Part shown: positions 46,102 through 54,984 of the stretch, in pieces
Position numbering within the stretch: the stretch's first letter is position 1
How the letters are laid out: every line of letters starts with the position of its first letter
DNA from: Pseudomonas sp. Irchel 3A7
GTDB lineage: Bacteria; Pseudomonadota; Gammaproteobacteria; Pseudomonadales; Pseudomonadaceae
Reading direction: 5' to 3'
Length of the DNA: 64,000 bases
Assembly (NCBI RefSeq): GCF_900187565.1
Contig: NZ_FYED01000001.1
Span: 1 to 64,000 of the forward strand
Notes under the pieces: generated by a model
Told to the model about the DNA's origin: nothing
What the model saw: only the letters and a program-made list of their open reading frames with translations
The model's database searches: none
Program-made: the position numbers and the translations under genes

Positions 46102-46719
46102 TTAACTAGGAGGATACGCCGACATCGCCTTTTCCACAGCCTCCCGGATGGCATCCGCTTGCTGGCTCTGGGTGCCCCGCTTGCTGGTTTCAGCGCTGGA
46201 ACTCCACACCGGTTGACCGCTTTGTGCATCGAACATGTCCACCTGCACCACGACGACCTGTTCCTCATAAGTCCGCACGATCGGTACGCTGCCGTACATG
46301 CCGTAGCCCGGGCCATAGCCATAGCGGTTGTAGCCGCCGTAACCGCCGTAATAGCCGTAGTCGTCCCGGACCTGGCGCAAGCGGGTTTCCAGACGCAGGT
46401 CGGCGCTGACAAACAGATCTGCCGGGCGATTGTCATGCAACGGGCGCAAACCCCGTTGGTCCAGGGCATTGCTGACCGCTTCGGCGACTTGCGCCGAGTC
46501 CGCCCACGCAGTGCCCGGCGGCAGATGCCCGTTGAGCCAGGCCCAGCTGCGGTAGCGTCCGTAGTCTCGCGGTGGTGCCGGGTAAGCGCTGCGGTCGAAG
46601 GTGTTGGCCGCCTGCGGCGGTGCCGGTGGGATGGGGTTGGAGGACGCCACATACGGGTTGCTGCCCTGGCAGGCAGCCAGACCCAGGCAGATCACCAACA
46701 ACCCTGAACGACTTTTCAT
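46102..46719 (-). CDS. DUF4136 lipoprotein (second of a pair)
   Basis: A 205-residue paralogue of its neighbour with lipobox LAAC (Cys17), a proline-rich region after it, YRSWAW and [12 protein letters not shown] motifs and a Gly/Tyr-rich run ([16 protein letters not shown]). It is the upstream member of the pair, 54 bp from the next gene, so the two form an operon. Confidence 0.85.
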   Translation of the reverse strand: MKSRSGLLVICLGLAACQGSNPYVASSNPIPPAPPQAANTFDRSAYPAPPRDYGRYRSWAWLNGHLPPGTAWADSAQVAEAVSNALDQRGLRPLHDNRPADLFVSADLRLETRLRQVRDDYGYYGGYGGYNRYGYGPGYGMYGSVPIVRTYEEQVVVVQVDMFDAQSGQPVWSSSAETSKRGTQSQQADAIREAVEKAMSAYPPS

Positions 46720-46731
46720 TTCGCGCTCCGA

Positions 46732-47481
46732 TCAGACCGGCCGGCAGATCCAGTGCAAGTAACGCCCAAGCCCGGCAAAGCTTGGGTGACGGCGGTGCGC
46801 CAGTTCCATTTCCAGCAAATCCAGCAGCTCGGCGCGAGCCTGGAATTCCACGGGCATGTAATCGTGAAAAACCCGCACTCCACTCTGGGTTTCGACCTGC
46901 CACAAGCCTTCAAGTTGCGCCGCCAATTCCCGTGGATCCAGGGGTTGTTGCGGGGTCAGGCTCTGCTTCTCGCCGGCCATATCGTTCTTGCGCATCTTGC
47001 GGAAATGGCCCTTGAGCAAGTTGCGATAAATCAGCGCGTCGCGGTTATAGAAGGCCAGGGACAGCCAGCCGTCGGCCTTGGTCAGTTGATGCAGCACCGG
47101 CAGGATCGCGTGGGGTTCGGCCAGCCATTCAAGCACGGCGTGGCACAGCACCAGGTCGTAAGGTTCGTGGAGCTGGCCGAGCAGGTCCTGCCACGGCGCC
47201 TGAATGAACGTTGCCGTTTGCCCGGCCTCGGCGAAACGCTGACGGGCGCCTTCAAGCATGGGCTCGGCGGGTTCGGCCAAGGTCACCTGATGCCCGCGCT
47301 CGGCCAGCCACAATGACATATGGCCCAGGCCGGCGCCGATATCCAGGACCCGTAGCGGCCGGTCCGGCAGGATTTCGGCCAGATCAGCCTGCAACACCGC
47401 CAGGCGAATCGCACCTTTGGCGCCGCCGTAGATTTTTTCCGCGAAGCGCGTTGCCAGTTGATCGAAATGACGGTCGCTCAT
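46732..47481 (-). CDS. cmoM: tRNA (cmo5U34) methyltransferase CmoM-like
   Basis: A 249-residue SAM-dependent methyltransferase. The SAM motif LDIGAGLGHMSLWLA is at about residues 46-60, followed by the acidic residue in TLAEPAEPM and the HAVLEWLAEP motif typical of CmoM. It methylates 5-carboxymethoxyuridine at tRNA position 34 to improve decoding. Its start overlaps the stop of the MazG-like gene by one base (TGATG). Confidence 0.85.
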   Translation of the reverse strand: MSDRHFDQLATRFAEKIYGGAKGAIRLAVLQADLAEILPDRPLRVLDIGAGLGHMSLWLAERGHQVTLAEPAEPMLEGARQRFAEAGQTATFIQAPWQDLLGQLHEPYDLVLCHAVLEWLAEPHAILPVLHQLTKADGWLSLAFYNRDALIYRNLLKGHFRKMRKNDMAGEKQSLTPQQPLDPRELAAQLEGLWQVETQSGVRVFHDYMPVEFQARAELLDLLEMELAHRRHPSFAGLGRYLHWICRPV

Positions 47482-47783
47482 CAGCTGAACCTCCGTTCGC
47501 TGTCGGCCAGTTTGCTACGTACTACGTCATTCATATCCAGACCCAGCTCGCTGCACAGCAGCAATAGATAAAGCACGATGTCGCCGATCTCCTGCCCGGC
47601 ATGGGCCAGTTTTTCCGCCGGCAACTGCCGCGACTGGTCTTCGGTCAGCCACTGGAAAATCTCCACCAGCTCGGCCATTTCGACACTCGCGGCCATGGCC
47701 AGGTTTTTCGGACTGTGAAAGGGCTGCCAGTCATTGCGGTCACGGATGGCGTGCAGGCGTTCGGTCAATTCAACAAGGTTCAT
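47481..47783 (-). CDS. MazG-like nucleotide pyrophosphohydrolase
   Basis: A 100-residue MazG-type NTP pyrophosphatase domain. The metal-binding signature EMAELVEIFQW and the downstream EIGDIVLYLLLLC match small dCTPase-like members, so it probably cleaves non-canonical nucleotides to the monophosphate. Start ATG at 47783 is chosen with AGGAG upstream. It is coupled to cmoM. Confidence 0.85.
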   Translation of the reverse strand: MNLVELTERLHAIRDRNDWQPFHSPKNLAMAASVEMAELVEIFQWLTEDQSRQLPAEKLAHAGQEIGDIVLYLLLLCSELGLDMNDVVRSKLADSERRFS

Positions 47784-47867
47784 CGGGCTCTCCTGAAGGG
47801 GTATAGCTTCGGGGGGATGGCGAGTGAAGGCAAGTGACAAAGATTGAGTGGTCAGCCCTGTTTTTTA

Positions 47868-47956
47868 TGTGGGAGCGGGCTTGCTCGCGAAAGCGCTGTG
47901 TCAGTCGACATCATCGTTGACTGACACACCGCTTTCGCGAGCAAGCCCGCTCCCAC
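47868..47956. repeat. REPIN
   Basis: Paired inverted TGTGGGAGCGGGCTTGCTCG / CGAGCAAGCCCGCTCCCACA halves with a long symmetric spacer (TGTCAGTCGACAT...). 89 bp. Confidence 0.9.
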
Positions 47957-48042
47957 AGGTTGTGCGCAACGCTCTATGCTTGTGGGGAACTCGCCACCGC
48001 CCTCAATGGCCCAACACTCGAATTCATCAGGACGCTCATTCC

Positions 48043-48336
48043 ATGCAGGTAGAAGGTTTTTTCGAATGGCTCGGCCAGGTCCTCGGTTCTGTCATCCGTT
48101 TCATCGTTGACGCCCTCAGCGGCCTGTTCGAACTGCTGAGCCGTGCCAGCAGCAACTTTGTCGAAGGTCTGGCCCGCACGCTGGGCATGGACACCTCGAT
48201 CGTCAGCATCATTACACTGATCATCGGCCTGGTGCTGCTGTGGTCAGCGATCCGCGCGTTCATGAATGCATCGTTCATCATGGGGATCATCTGGTTGATG
48301 CTGGGGTTGTGGTTGCTCAGCTGGATCATCCACTGA
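48043..48336 (+). CDS. Small inner-membrane protein of unknown function
   Basis: A 97-residue protein. An amphipathic N-terminal half (FFEWLGQVLGSVIRFIVDA) is followed by two membrane helices (about residues 50-66 and 72-95; IITLIIGLVLLWSAI, then IIWLMLGLWLLSWII). No signal peptide or catalytic motif is seen. It stands alone between REPINs and MATE. Confidence 0.7.
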   Translation: MQVEGFFEWLGQVLGSVIRFIVDALSGLFELLSRASSNFVEGLARTLGMDTSIVSIITLIIGLVLLWSAIRAFMNASFIMGIIWLMLGLWLLSWIIH

Positions 48337-48349
48337 CACCACAAGACAC

Positions 48350-48438
48350 TGTGGGAGCGAGCCTGCTCGCGAAGGCGGCAGCACATTCAACATTGATGTG
48401 ACTGAAAGATCGCTTTCGCGAGCAGGCTCGCTCCCACA
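48350..48438. repeat. REPIN
   Basis: Paired inverted TGTGGGAGCGAGCCTGCTCG / CGAGCAGGCTCGCTCCCACA halves, 89 bp, between the small membrane protein and the MATE gene. Confidence 0.9.
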
Positions 48439-48502
48439 TTGGATCTCTGGTGTCTGGAAGATTGGGTCACCGCTACAATGCACGCTCCCCCAAGGAGCCT
48501 GC

Positions 48503-49861
48503 ATGTCCAACCTGATTGCCGACTGGCGCGATCGTCCTACCCATCGTCGGGTCTGGGCGCTGGCTGCGCCGATGATTCTCTCGAATATTTCCGTACCGCT
48601 GGTGGCGCTGGTCGACAGCACCGTCATCGGTCATCTTCCCCATGCCCATCAGCTCGGTGCCGTCGCGGTCGGGGCCAGTCTGTACACCTTTCTGGCCTGG
48701 GCCATGGGCTTTCTGCGCATGGGCTCCACCGGATTTGCCGCCCAGGCCGCCGGGCGCGGAGATGGCGCGGCGTTGAGGCAAATTCTGTTGCAGGGCCTGC
48801 TGCTGGCCATGGGACTGGCCATCGTGCTGGGTGCCGTGGGCGTACCGTTAAGCGGGGTCGCGCTGCATTTCATGCAGCCGTCGGCGGAGCTGGACCAGAT
48901 GACCCGCGAATTCTTCCACACACGGCTGTTCGGCCTGCCCGCGGCGCTGGCCAGTTATGCGCTGGTCGGCTGGTTTCTCGGCACGCAAAACGCCCGCGCG
49001 CCGCTGGTGATTCTGCTGAGCACCAACCTGGTGAACATCGCCCTGAACCTGTGGTTTGTCCTCGGCCTGGAATGGGGCGTGGTCGGCGCGGCCAGGGCTT
49101 CGGTGATTGCCGAATGGACCGGTGCCCTGATCGGCCTGCTGATGACGCGCCAGGCCCTGCGCGCTTACCCCGGCCATATCGTCTGGGCTGCGTTGGGGCT
49201 GTGGCAGAGCTGGCGTCCACTGCTGGCGGTCAATCGCGACATATTCATCCGTAGCCTGGCCCTGCAATCGGTGTTTTTTCTGATCACCGTGCAAGGCGCG
49301 CGATTGGGCGATGCCACGGTCGCCGCCAACGCCCTGCTGCTCAATGGTTTGCTGTTGACCGCCCACGCGCTCGATGGCCTGGCCCATGCCGTGGAAGCCC
49401 TGTGCGGGCATGCCATCGGCGCTCGCGACCGTGACGCCCTGCGCCGCTCGCTGGTGGTAGCCTGCGGCTGGTCGTTGTTGGCGAGCCTGGGATTTGCGGT
49501 GTTGTTTCTCTTTGCCGGGCATTTGTTCATCGAGATGCAGACCGACATTGCCAGCGTGCGTGACACCGCATTCATCTACCTGCCCTACCTCGCCGCGCTG
49601 CCGCTGATCGCCGTCTGGAGCTACCTGCTCGACGGGCTGTTCATCGGCGCCACCCGCGCTCGGGAAATGCGCAACGGCATGCTGCTGACGGTGGCCTTGC
49701 TGGTGCCGTTTGGTTGGGCGCTGCAAGGTTTCGGCAATCACGGCCTGTGGATAACCTTCCTGCTGTTCATGTTGCTGCGCAGCCTGACCCTCGGTGTGAT
49801 TGCCTGGCGCCTGCGTCGCCACGACGGCTGGTTCACCCACGCGCACTGGCCTGGAGCTTAG
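48503..49861 (+). CDS. MATE-family efflux transporter (DinF-like)
   Basis: A 452-residue MATE transporter with 12 predicted membrane helices in two bundles. The start is RRVWALAAPMILSNISVPLV and the repeat begins near residue 245 (IFIRSLALQSVFFL). Such proteins export cationic drugs or oxidants with Na+ or H+ exchange. AAGGAG lies six bases before the ATG. The last four bases overlap the convergent DUF4123 gene. Confidence 0.87.
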   Translation: MSNLIADWRDRPTHRRVWALAAPMILSNISVPLVALVDSTVIGHLPHAHQLGAVAVGASLYTFLAWAMGFLRMGSTGFAAQAAGRGDGAALRQILLQGLLLAMGLAIVLGAVGVPLSGVALHFMQPSAELDQMTREFFHTRLFGLPAALASYALVGWFLGTQNARAPLVILLSTNLVNIALNLWFVLGLEWGVVGAARASVIAEWTGALIGLLMTRQALRAYPGHIVWAALGLWQSWRPLLAVNRDIFIRSLALQSVFFLITVQGARLGDATVAANALLLNGLLLTAHALDGLAHAVEALCGHAIGARDRDALRRSLVVACGWSLLASLGFAVLFLFAGHLFIEMQTDIASVRDTAFIYLPYLAALPLIAVWSYLLDGLFIGATRAREMRNGMLLTVALLVPFGWALQGFGNHGLWITFLLFMLLRSLTLGVIAWRLRRHDGWFTHAHWPGA

Positions 49862-50655
49862 GGCTGATCGTTCTGCCAGCGGTTGCGCAGGCTGTCGAGC
49901 CGTTCCTGTTGCGTGCGACCCGACAACGGCGATTCAGCCACTGCGTCAGGGTGCTGCAGACGCAGCCATAACCAGCCATCCAGCACCGGCCGCTCACTGA
50001 AACCCAGCGCCAACCCTTCCTGCAAACAGTTCCACAGGTGGGTGTAATCCGTCGAGGTGGTACGGCTCCAGTGCCAGGCATGCTGCTCCATCAGACAGGT
50101 TTGCAGCTTTTCCCGCTGTCTGGGGCTGAGTCTCTCTTCGACGTCCAGGGAGCTAACGGCAAGCCCCGGATTGAGCAATCGCTGCCAGCCCTGACTGCCG
50201 ATCGCCCGGTCGGCCCATGTACCGCCAAACCAACGCAATTGGCTGATCGGCCCCAACCAACGACTCAGTTCACCCGCGTCACAGGCATCGAAAAAGTAAC
50301 TGGCGGTGTACGGGTTGTAGTAACTCAGCAAGGCCCGATGGTGCAGGCCGAAACTGACTGTCAACATGCGTCGCAGGTGCGCCAGCAATGTCGACGCCGA
50401 CGCCTCGCTGTTCAACAGCAACCCCCGCCAGTGCTGCGTATCGCGCTGACACACTTCGGCCAGTATCGGGCAGCTCCGCAGGTCGACCAGTCTCGGGCCT
50501 TGTTCGCGCACTGCGTGCCATTCGGTGCCTTCGAACAGCCAGAAGCACCGAGCCTGGGCAAAACGGTGTTTCAACGTCACCCCTGCCTGCGACGCCTCCG
50601 ACGCATCCAGCAACAACCATTGCGGGGTCGCATCGGCCGTTTGTACGGCGATCAT
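49858..50655 (-). CDS. DUF4123 type VI effector-adaptor-like protein
   Basis: A 265-residue protein with a DUF4123 adaptor domain near the N-terminus (WLLLDASEAS, WFLFEGTEW-like FWLFEGTEWHAV and GLHHRALLSYYNPYTASYFFDACD). DUF4123 proteins load specific effectors onto VgrG spikes of the type VI secretion system. ATG at 50655 overlaps the vgrG stop by four bases (ATGA), so the two are translated together. No effector follows; the 3' end instead overlaps the convergent MATE gene. Confidence 0.85.
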   Translation of the reverse strand: MIAVQTADATPQWLLLDASEASQAGVTLKHRFAQARCFWLFEGTEWHAVREQGPRLVDLRSCPILAEVCQRDTQHWRGLLLNSEASASTLLAHLRRMLTVSFGLHHRALLSYYNPYTASYFFDACDAGELSRWLGPISQLRWFGGTWADRAIGSQGWQRLLNPGLAVSSLDVEERLSPRQREKLQTCLMEQHAWHWSRTTSTDYTHLWNCLQEGLALGFSERPVLDGWLWLRLQHPDAVAESPLSGRTQQERLDSLRNRWQNDQP

Positions 50656-51974
50656 GCTGCACCGCTCTGGCCAAGCCGCACGGCCGCCCGACAGGTGCAG
50701 AACGCCTGCGCACAATGATTGAAGCTCCCTCCACCGGGCAGCAGACACAACAACAGCAAGGGCTCCCCCGAACGCAGCCAGCCCTCAACCCCTTCAGGCG
50801 GGTGCTCAGCGGCACACGTCACCGGCGTCGCATCAAGCACTTGAACAGGCACTGGCTGGTGAAGAACCCCGGTAATCAGAGGTTGATCCGGATCGCCTTC
50901 GATAAAGCTCACCACCACCTCAGCGCCTTCGCCCAACTGCGCACCACCGGCTGCCTGCAACTGCGGCGCCAACGGCAGCCAGCAGTGACCGGGCGTCGCC
51001 CCCTCACCCTGATACGACCAGTCAAACTGCACGGCCACCGGTCGCGAAGGATCCGGTTGAGGCTCATCAACGCTCACCACCCACCCCCGTTGCAGGCTGT
51101 GCATCCTGGGTTTCACCGCGCAACGGCGAGACTTGAACGGTGTTGACCAGTGCATCGCACGCACCTTATTGCTGTAAGGGAGGAGCGGATCCTGGCCACC
51201 CTGATGCTCGACATGGGTCAGCAGCCACAGCTGATTCCATTCGGTCACTGGATGGTCGGCCAGCGGCATCAATTGACCGCTGCGCAACGCCGCCAGATCC
51301 GTGTGGCATTCGGCACTGTCCTGCACGCTGTCGGCACATCGCTGAACTTCGAAACGACGTACCGCCGGTTGTTCAGCGTCGATGCTGAAAACCGCCGTTT
51401 CGCCCACAGGGAAATGCCCCTGTCCATCGGCGAACACCAGGCAATGACCCCGTGCCTGGCGTTCAAAGTGGTAGTGAAGCCGTTCCTGGGCGCACAGCCG
51501 TTGAAGAAATTGCAGGTCCGATTCTCGGTACTGGGTGCAGAACTCCCGCAGTGGATAGTCACCGCCCAGTTCAAAGCGCCGGTCATGACCGACTATCCCG
51601 TGCTCCTTGAGCACCTGATCGAGGATTTGCGGCACCGAACGTGCACTGAAGATGCGCTGGCTGAACCGCTGGGCCAGGCACGCCAGTTTCGGCCCCAGGC
51701 GCACATGGCAAAGCCTGACTGTCGAGCCATGGTCACGTTGGACCAGTTCATGCAATTGTCCCTGGACGCTGTTTCCGGCCGGCCCGAAATGCAAGGTGGC
51801 CGAGCGATACATCAGGCTGGCGAGGTCGAGGGCAGGGTCATCGATCAGCAGATCCACGTCGAACACGAACGGCTCGCTGATGGCTTCTCTACCGGTAAAG
51901 GCCAGGACTTCGAAGGCGTCGGACAGACCTGCTACGTCCAGACGAAATTCAGACTCGTTGACTGGATCGAACAT
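50652..51974 (-). CDS. vgrG: Short VgrG (type VI secretion spike protein) without beta-helix
   Basis: A 440-residue VgrG. The gp27-like part includes YRESDLQFLQRLCAQERLHY (about 150-170) and the gp5 OB-fold extends to about residue 375 (GEGAEVVVSFIEGDPDQPLI). The usual gp5 beta-helix needle and any C-terminal effector are missing; instead a 65-residue tail rich in Cys/Gly closes the protein (PGGGSFNHC, FCTC). It is coupled to a DUF4123 adaptor and isolated from other tss genes in the window, so it would have to use a main T6SS elsewhere. Confidence 0.85.
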   Translation of the reverse strand: MFDPVNESEFRLDVAGLSDAFEVLAFTGREAISEPFVFDVDLLIDDPALDLASLMYRSATLHFGPAGNSVQGQLHELVQRDHGSTVRLCHVRLGPKLACLAQRFSQRIFSARSVPQILDQVLKEHGIVGHDRRFELGGDYPLREFCTQYRESDLQFLQRLCAQERLHYHFERQARGHCLVFADGQGHFPVGETAVFSIDAEQPAVRRFEVQRCADSVQDSAECHTDLAALRSGQLMPLADHPVTEWNQLWLLTHVEHQGGQDPLLPYSNKVRAMHWSTPFKSRRCAVKPRMHSLQRGWVVSVDEPQPDPSRPVAVQFDWSYQGEGATPGHCWLPLAPQLQAAGGAQLGEGAEVVVSFIEGDPDQPLITGVLHQPVPVQVLDATPVTCAAEHPPEGVEGWLRSGEPLLLLCLLPGGGSFNHCAQAFCTCRAAVRLGQSGAA

Positions 51975-52207
51975 CGGCGATTCTCTACAAGAGGGGCGGC
52001 CGAAGATTTTCGCCGAGAGGCACGGCCGAGTAGAGAGGCGAACTACAACTTAGGAAATGACCTACGCGAAAAGAGGACCAATGACTGGAAAAGCCGAAGT
52101 CGTAGGTAATTTCGATAGGAAAAAAGAGAATCGCCGCACCAGGTCATCTGAAACTTCCGCAGCTTGGCGGAACATTTTCAGACAACCTGATGAAAGCGCG
52201 GCTTACC
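51975..52207. other. vgrG upstream region
   Basis: A 233-bp gap that carries the speA terminator-like hairpin, listed separately, and must hold the vgrG promoter. It is less GC-rich than its neighbours. I could not identify a convincing promoter core. Confidence 0.5.
52141..52188 (-). terminator. Bulged hairpin downstream of speA
   Basis: TCTGAAA and TTTCAGA (52147-52153 and 52176-52182) with an inner TTCCGC/GCGGAA stem and outer AGGT/ACCT pairing make a long hairpin. On the minus strand a T run (TTTTTT) follows about 15 bases later, so termination is plausible but not canonical. Confidence 0.5.
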
Positions 52208-54121
52208 TCAGGAAGACAGGTAAGACGAACGGGTCAGGCCCAGGCGCAAGGCGTCGAGGAACTGGGTGCGCTCGCTGGCACTGATGCGGGCACTGGCGCA
52301 CTTGTCGCGGTAGTGGGTCATCAGCTCTTCCGGCGACAGGTGCACGTAACGCAGCATGTCTTCGATGGTGTCGTGGGTTTCGATACCGGCGTGGTACACG
52401 CTGCCGTCGGCGTTCTGGTAGATGTTCACCGAGTCGGTGTCACCGAACAGGTTATGCATATCGCCGAGAATTTCCTGGTAAGCACCCACCAGGAACACGC
52501 CCAACAGATAGTCTTCACCGTCTTTCAGCGCGTGCACCGGCAGGCTGGTTTCGATGCTCTGCTCATCGACATACTGGTTGATCTTGCCGTCGGAGTCGCA
52601 AGTCAGGTCTTGCAGCACCGCACGGCGCAGCGGCTCTTCGTCGAGGCGATGCAACGGGATGATCGGCAGTACCTGGTCGATGGCCCAGGTGTCCGGCAAG
52701 CTCTGGAACACCGAGAAGTTGCAGATGTACTTGTCGGCCAACTTGTCATTGAGTTCGTCCAGCACCTGACGGTGGGAACGCTGACGCGCCTTCAACGAGT
52801 TGTGCAGGCGACGGCATACGGCGAAGTAGCATTGCTCGGCCAGGGCTTTTTCGGCCAGGGTCAGCTTGCCATCGGCGTACTGGGCGGCGACATCGCTCAT
52901 GTAGTGCGTGGCGCGCCAGTAGGTTTCGGTGACCATTTCGATATCGGTCGGACCCAGCAGGTCCACCAGCCACTGCACGGTTTCCGGTAGCGCTTCCTTG
53001 TTTTCGATCTGCGGCACGTCGTCGTTGTGTTTCTCGACGTCGGTCACCTGGATCACCAGCATCGCATGGTGCGCAGTCAGGGAGCGGCCACTCTCGGAGA
53101 AGATGTTCGGGTGCGGCAGGCTCTGCGCGTCGCAGAACTCCTTGAGCATCCCGACCACGACACCGGCGTAATCGTCCATGTCGTAGTTGATCGAACTGGC
53201 GTTACGCGAGTGCGTACCGTCGTAGTCAACGCCCAAACCGCCACCGACATCGATGTGGTCCACCGGCAGGCCAAGGTTGCGCAATTCGCCGTAGTAACGG
53301 ATCGCTTCCTTGAAACCATGCTGGTAGTCCGCCAGGTTGGCGATCTGCGACCCCATGTGGAAGTGCAGCAGGCGAATGCCCTGATCCAGGCCCGCTGCGC
53401 GGAAACGCTCGACCACCGACAGCAGTTGCGCCGCCGACAGACCAAACTTGGATTTCTCGCCACCCGTGTCGGCCCACTTGCTCGACGCCAGGGACGACAG
53501 GCGCACGCGCAAGCCGACCTGTGGCTTGACCTTGAGCGAAGCGGCCTCTTCAATCACCAGGCCGACTTCGGATTCTTTCTCGATCACAATGAACACGTTG
53601 TGACCAAGCTTCTGGCCCATCAAGGCCAGGCGAATGAACTCGCGGTCCTTGTAGCCGTTGCAGACAATGGTGCCGCCCTTCGGCGCCAGCGCCAGCACTG
53701 CCAACAGCTCAGGCTTGGAGCCCGCTTCCAGACCGATGGACACGTTCTGGGTCGCGATGATGTTTTCGATCACCGCTTCCTGCTGGTTAACCTTGATCGG
53801 GTACAGCGCGGTGTACTTGCTCTGGTATTCCAGGCGCTCGATGTTGGCGTCGAACGCGCCGGTCAGCTGACGCACGCGGTCTTGCAGGATATCCGGGAAA
53901 CGCACCAGCAACGGCAACGACAAGCCGCTCTTGCGCAACTCGTCGACTTGCTCGAACAGGTCGATAGGCGAACTGCTCGGGCCGTTCGGACGAACCTCGA
54001 CGCGACCGGCGTCATTGATCGCGAAATACCCGGCCCCCCAATGGCGGATCCCATAAACACTGCGGCTGTCCGCAACTGTCCATTGGCTGCCATCGTCTTT
54101 GCGTGTGCGTCGTACGGACAT
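52208..54121 (-). CDS. speA: Biosynthetic arginine decarboxylase
   Basis: A 637-residue PLP-dependent SpeA that converts arginine to agmatine, the first step of putrescine synthesis by the agmatine route. Markers include [17 protein letters not shown] with the PLP lysine (near residue 104), [21 protein letters not shown] and [19 protein letters not shown] [12 protein letters not shown]. Length and start ([14 protein letters not shown]) are typical. Its upstream gap contains a nested hairpin. Confidence 0.93.
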   Translation of the reverse strand: MSVRRTRKDDGSQWTVADSRSVYGIRHWGAGYFAINDAGRVEVRPNGPSSSPIDLFEQVDELRKSGLSLPLLVRFPDILQDRVRQLTGAFDANIERLEYQSKYTALYPIKVNQQEAVIENIIATQNVSIGLEAGSKPELLAVLALAPKGGTIVCNGYKDREFIRLALMGQKLGHNVFIVIEKESEVGLVIEEAASLKVKPQVGLRVRLSSLASSKWADTGGEKSKFGLSAAQLLSVVERFRAAGLDQGIRLLHFHMGSQIANLADYQHGFKEAIRYYGELRNLGLPVDHIDVGGGLGVDYDGTHSRNASSINYDMDDYAGVVVGMLKEFCDAQSLPHPNIFSESGRSLTAHHAMLVIQVTDVEKHNDDVPQIENKEALPETVQWLVDLLGPTDIEMVTETYWRATHYMSDVAAQYADGKLTLAEKALAEQCYFAVCRRLHNSLKARQRSHRQVLDELNDKLADKYICNFSVFQSLPDTWAIDQVLPIIPLHRLDEEPLRRAVLQDLTCDSDGKINQYVDEQSIETSLPVHALKDGEDYLLGVFLVGAYQEILGDMHNLFGDTDSVNIYQNADGSVYHAGIETHDTIEDMLRYVHLSPEELMTHYRDKCASARISASERTQFLDALRLGLTRSSYLSS

Positions 54122-54258
54122 CGAAGTCCCCTATAAAGAAGTCATGGTGCGTCGCCTGGATTCAGGCCGGCGCAGTCTAAAGAATGAAAATGACGGTTCG
54201 TCAACGAGGGGGTAGACCCCGCCAACCGCAACGAGTTTAGAAACCGGTCATGAACAGG

Positions 54259-54336
54259 CTCTGTGAAAACCATGGTGACGACGCCGGCCCTGAAGGCAAT
54301 CAGGACCGGATCAAGCCGCGGGTGGTTTTCACAGAG
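54259..54336. other. Nested hairpin between yciH and speA (candidate structured RNA or terminator)
   Basis: Outer 14-bp perfect arms CTCTGTGAAAACCA (54259-54272) and TGGTTTTCACAGAG (54323-54336) enclose an inner stem CCGGCCCTGA / TCAGGACCGG (one mismatch). It lies in the yciH-speA gap and is transcribed on the minus strand as the yciH 3' end or the speA 5' leader. No T-run marks a simple terminator. Confidence 0.7.
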
Positions 54337-54340
54337 GCTG

Positions 54341-54712
54341 CTAGCCGCCGGACTTCTTCGCCTTGAAACCGTGCTTGATCAACTCGGCCAAGAGTAGCTC
54401 GACATGATCGCCCTGGATTTCAATGACCCCGTCTTTCAACGCCCCACCGGTACCACAACGTTTCTTCAACGTGGTCGCCAGTTCCTTGAGTGCGTCTTCG
54501 GCCAACGGCACGCCGGTGATGGTGGTCACCGTCTTGCCGCCACGGCCCTTGCTTTCGCGACGCACGCGAGCGATGCCGTCGCCGGCCGGGATAACGGTCT
54601 GTTTGCAGATGCAGGCGTCCACCGGTTTACTGCATTCCGGGCAATGACGACCTGCGTCGGTGGAAAATACCAGGCCACCAAGGGCGGCGAAGGATGCGGC
54701 TTTTTTGGCCAC
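54341..54712 (-). CDS. yciH: YciH / SUI1-family translation factor
   Basis: A 123-residue SUI1 (eIF1-like) protein. The N-terminus has a short cysteine cluster (HCPECSKPVDACICK, a possible zinc-binding site) followed by the SUI1 domain (GRGGKTVTTITGVPL, then LKKRCGTGGALKDGVIEIQGDH, here quoted in two pieces). YciH influences start-site fidelity and stress-related initiation. GTG at 54712 is chosen with AGAGG seven bases upstream. Confidence 0.9.
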   Translation of the reverse strand: MAKKAASFAALGGLVFSTDAGRHCPECSKPVDACICKQTVIPAGDGIARVRRESKGRGGKTVTTITGVPLAEDALKELATTLKKRCGTGGALKDGVIEIQGDHVELLLAELIKHGFKAKKSGG

Positions 54713-54826
54713 CGGCAATCCTCTTGGGAGGACAAAGACTGGTCGCAGCACTTGGGAAGGCTATCGACCGCGAAGCCCCACTCAGGCAGGGGCAGCGCTA
54801 CTGAAACGGTAAAACATTCATTTCAC

Positions 54827-54926
54827 TGTAGGAGCGAGCTTGCTCGCGATGGACGTCAACGATAACGCGCGGCATCAGGCAGCACATGTCGTCCATGCGT
54901 TTTTCGCGAGCAAGCTCGCTCCTACA
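54827..54926. repeat. REPIN, TGTAGG subtype
   Basis: Left half TGTAGGAGCGAGCTTGCTCG and GATGGACGTCAACGATAACG spacer, right half TTCGCGAGCAAGCTCGCTCC plus TACA. Nearly identical to 45376-45475, including the start of the spacer. Confidence 0.9.
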
Positions 54927-54984
54927 AAAGGTCGCGCAGTGTAACGGCAAAAACGCCGATTGCTAAGAGCCAATCGGCGCCAAT

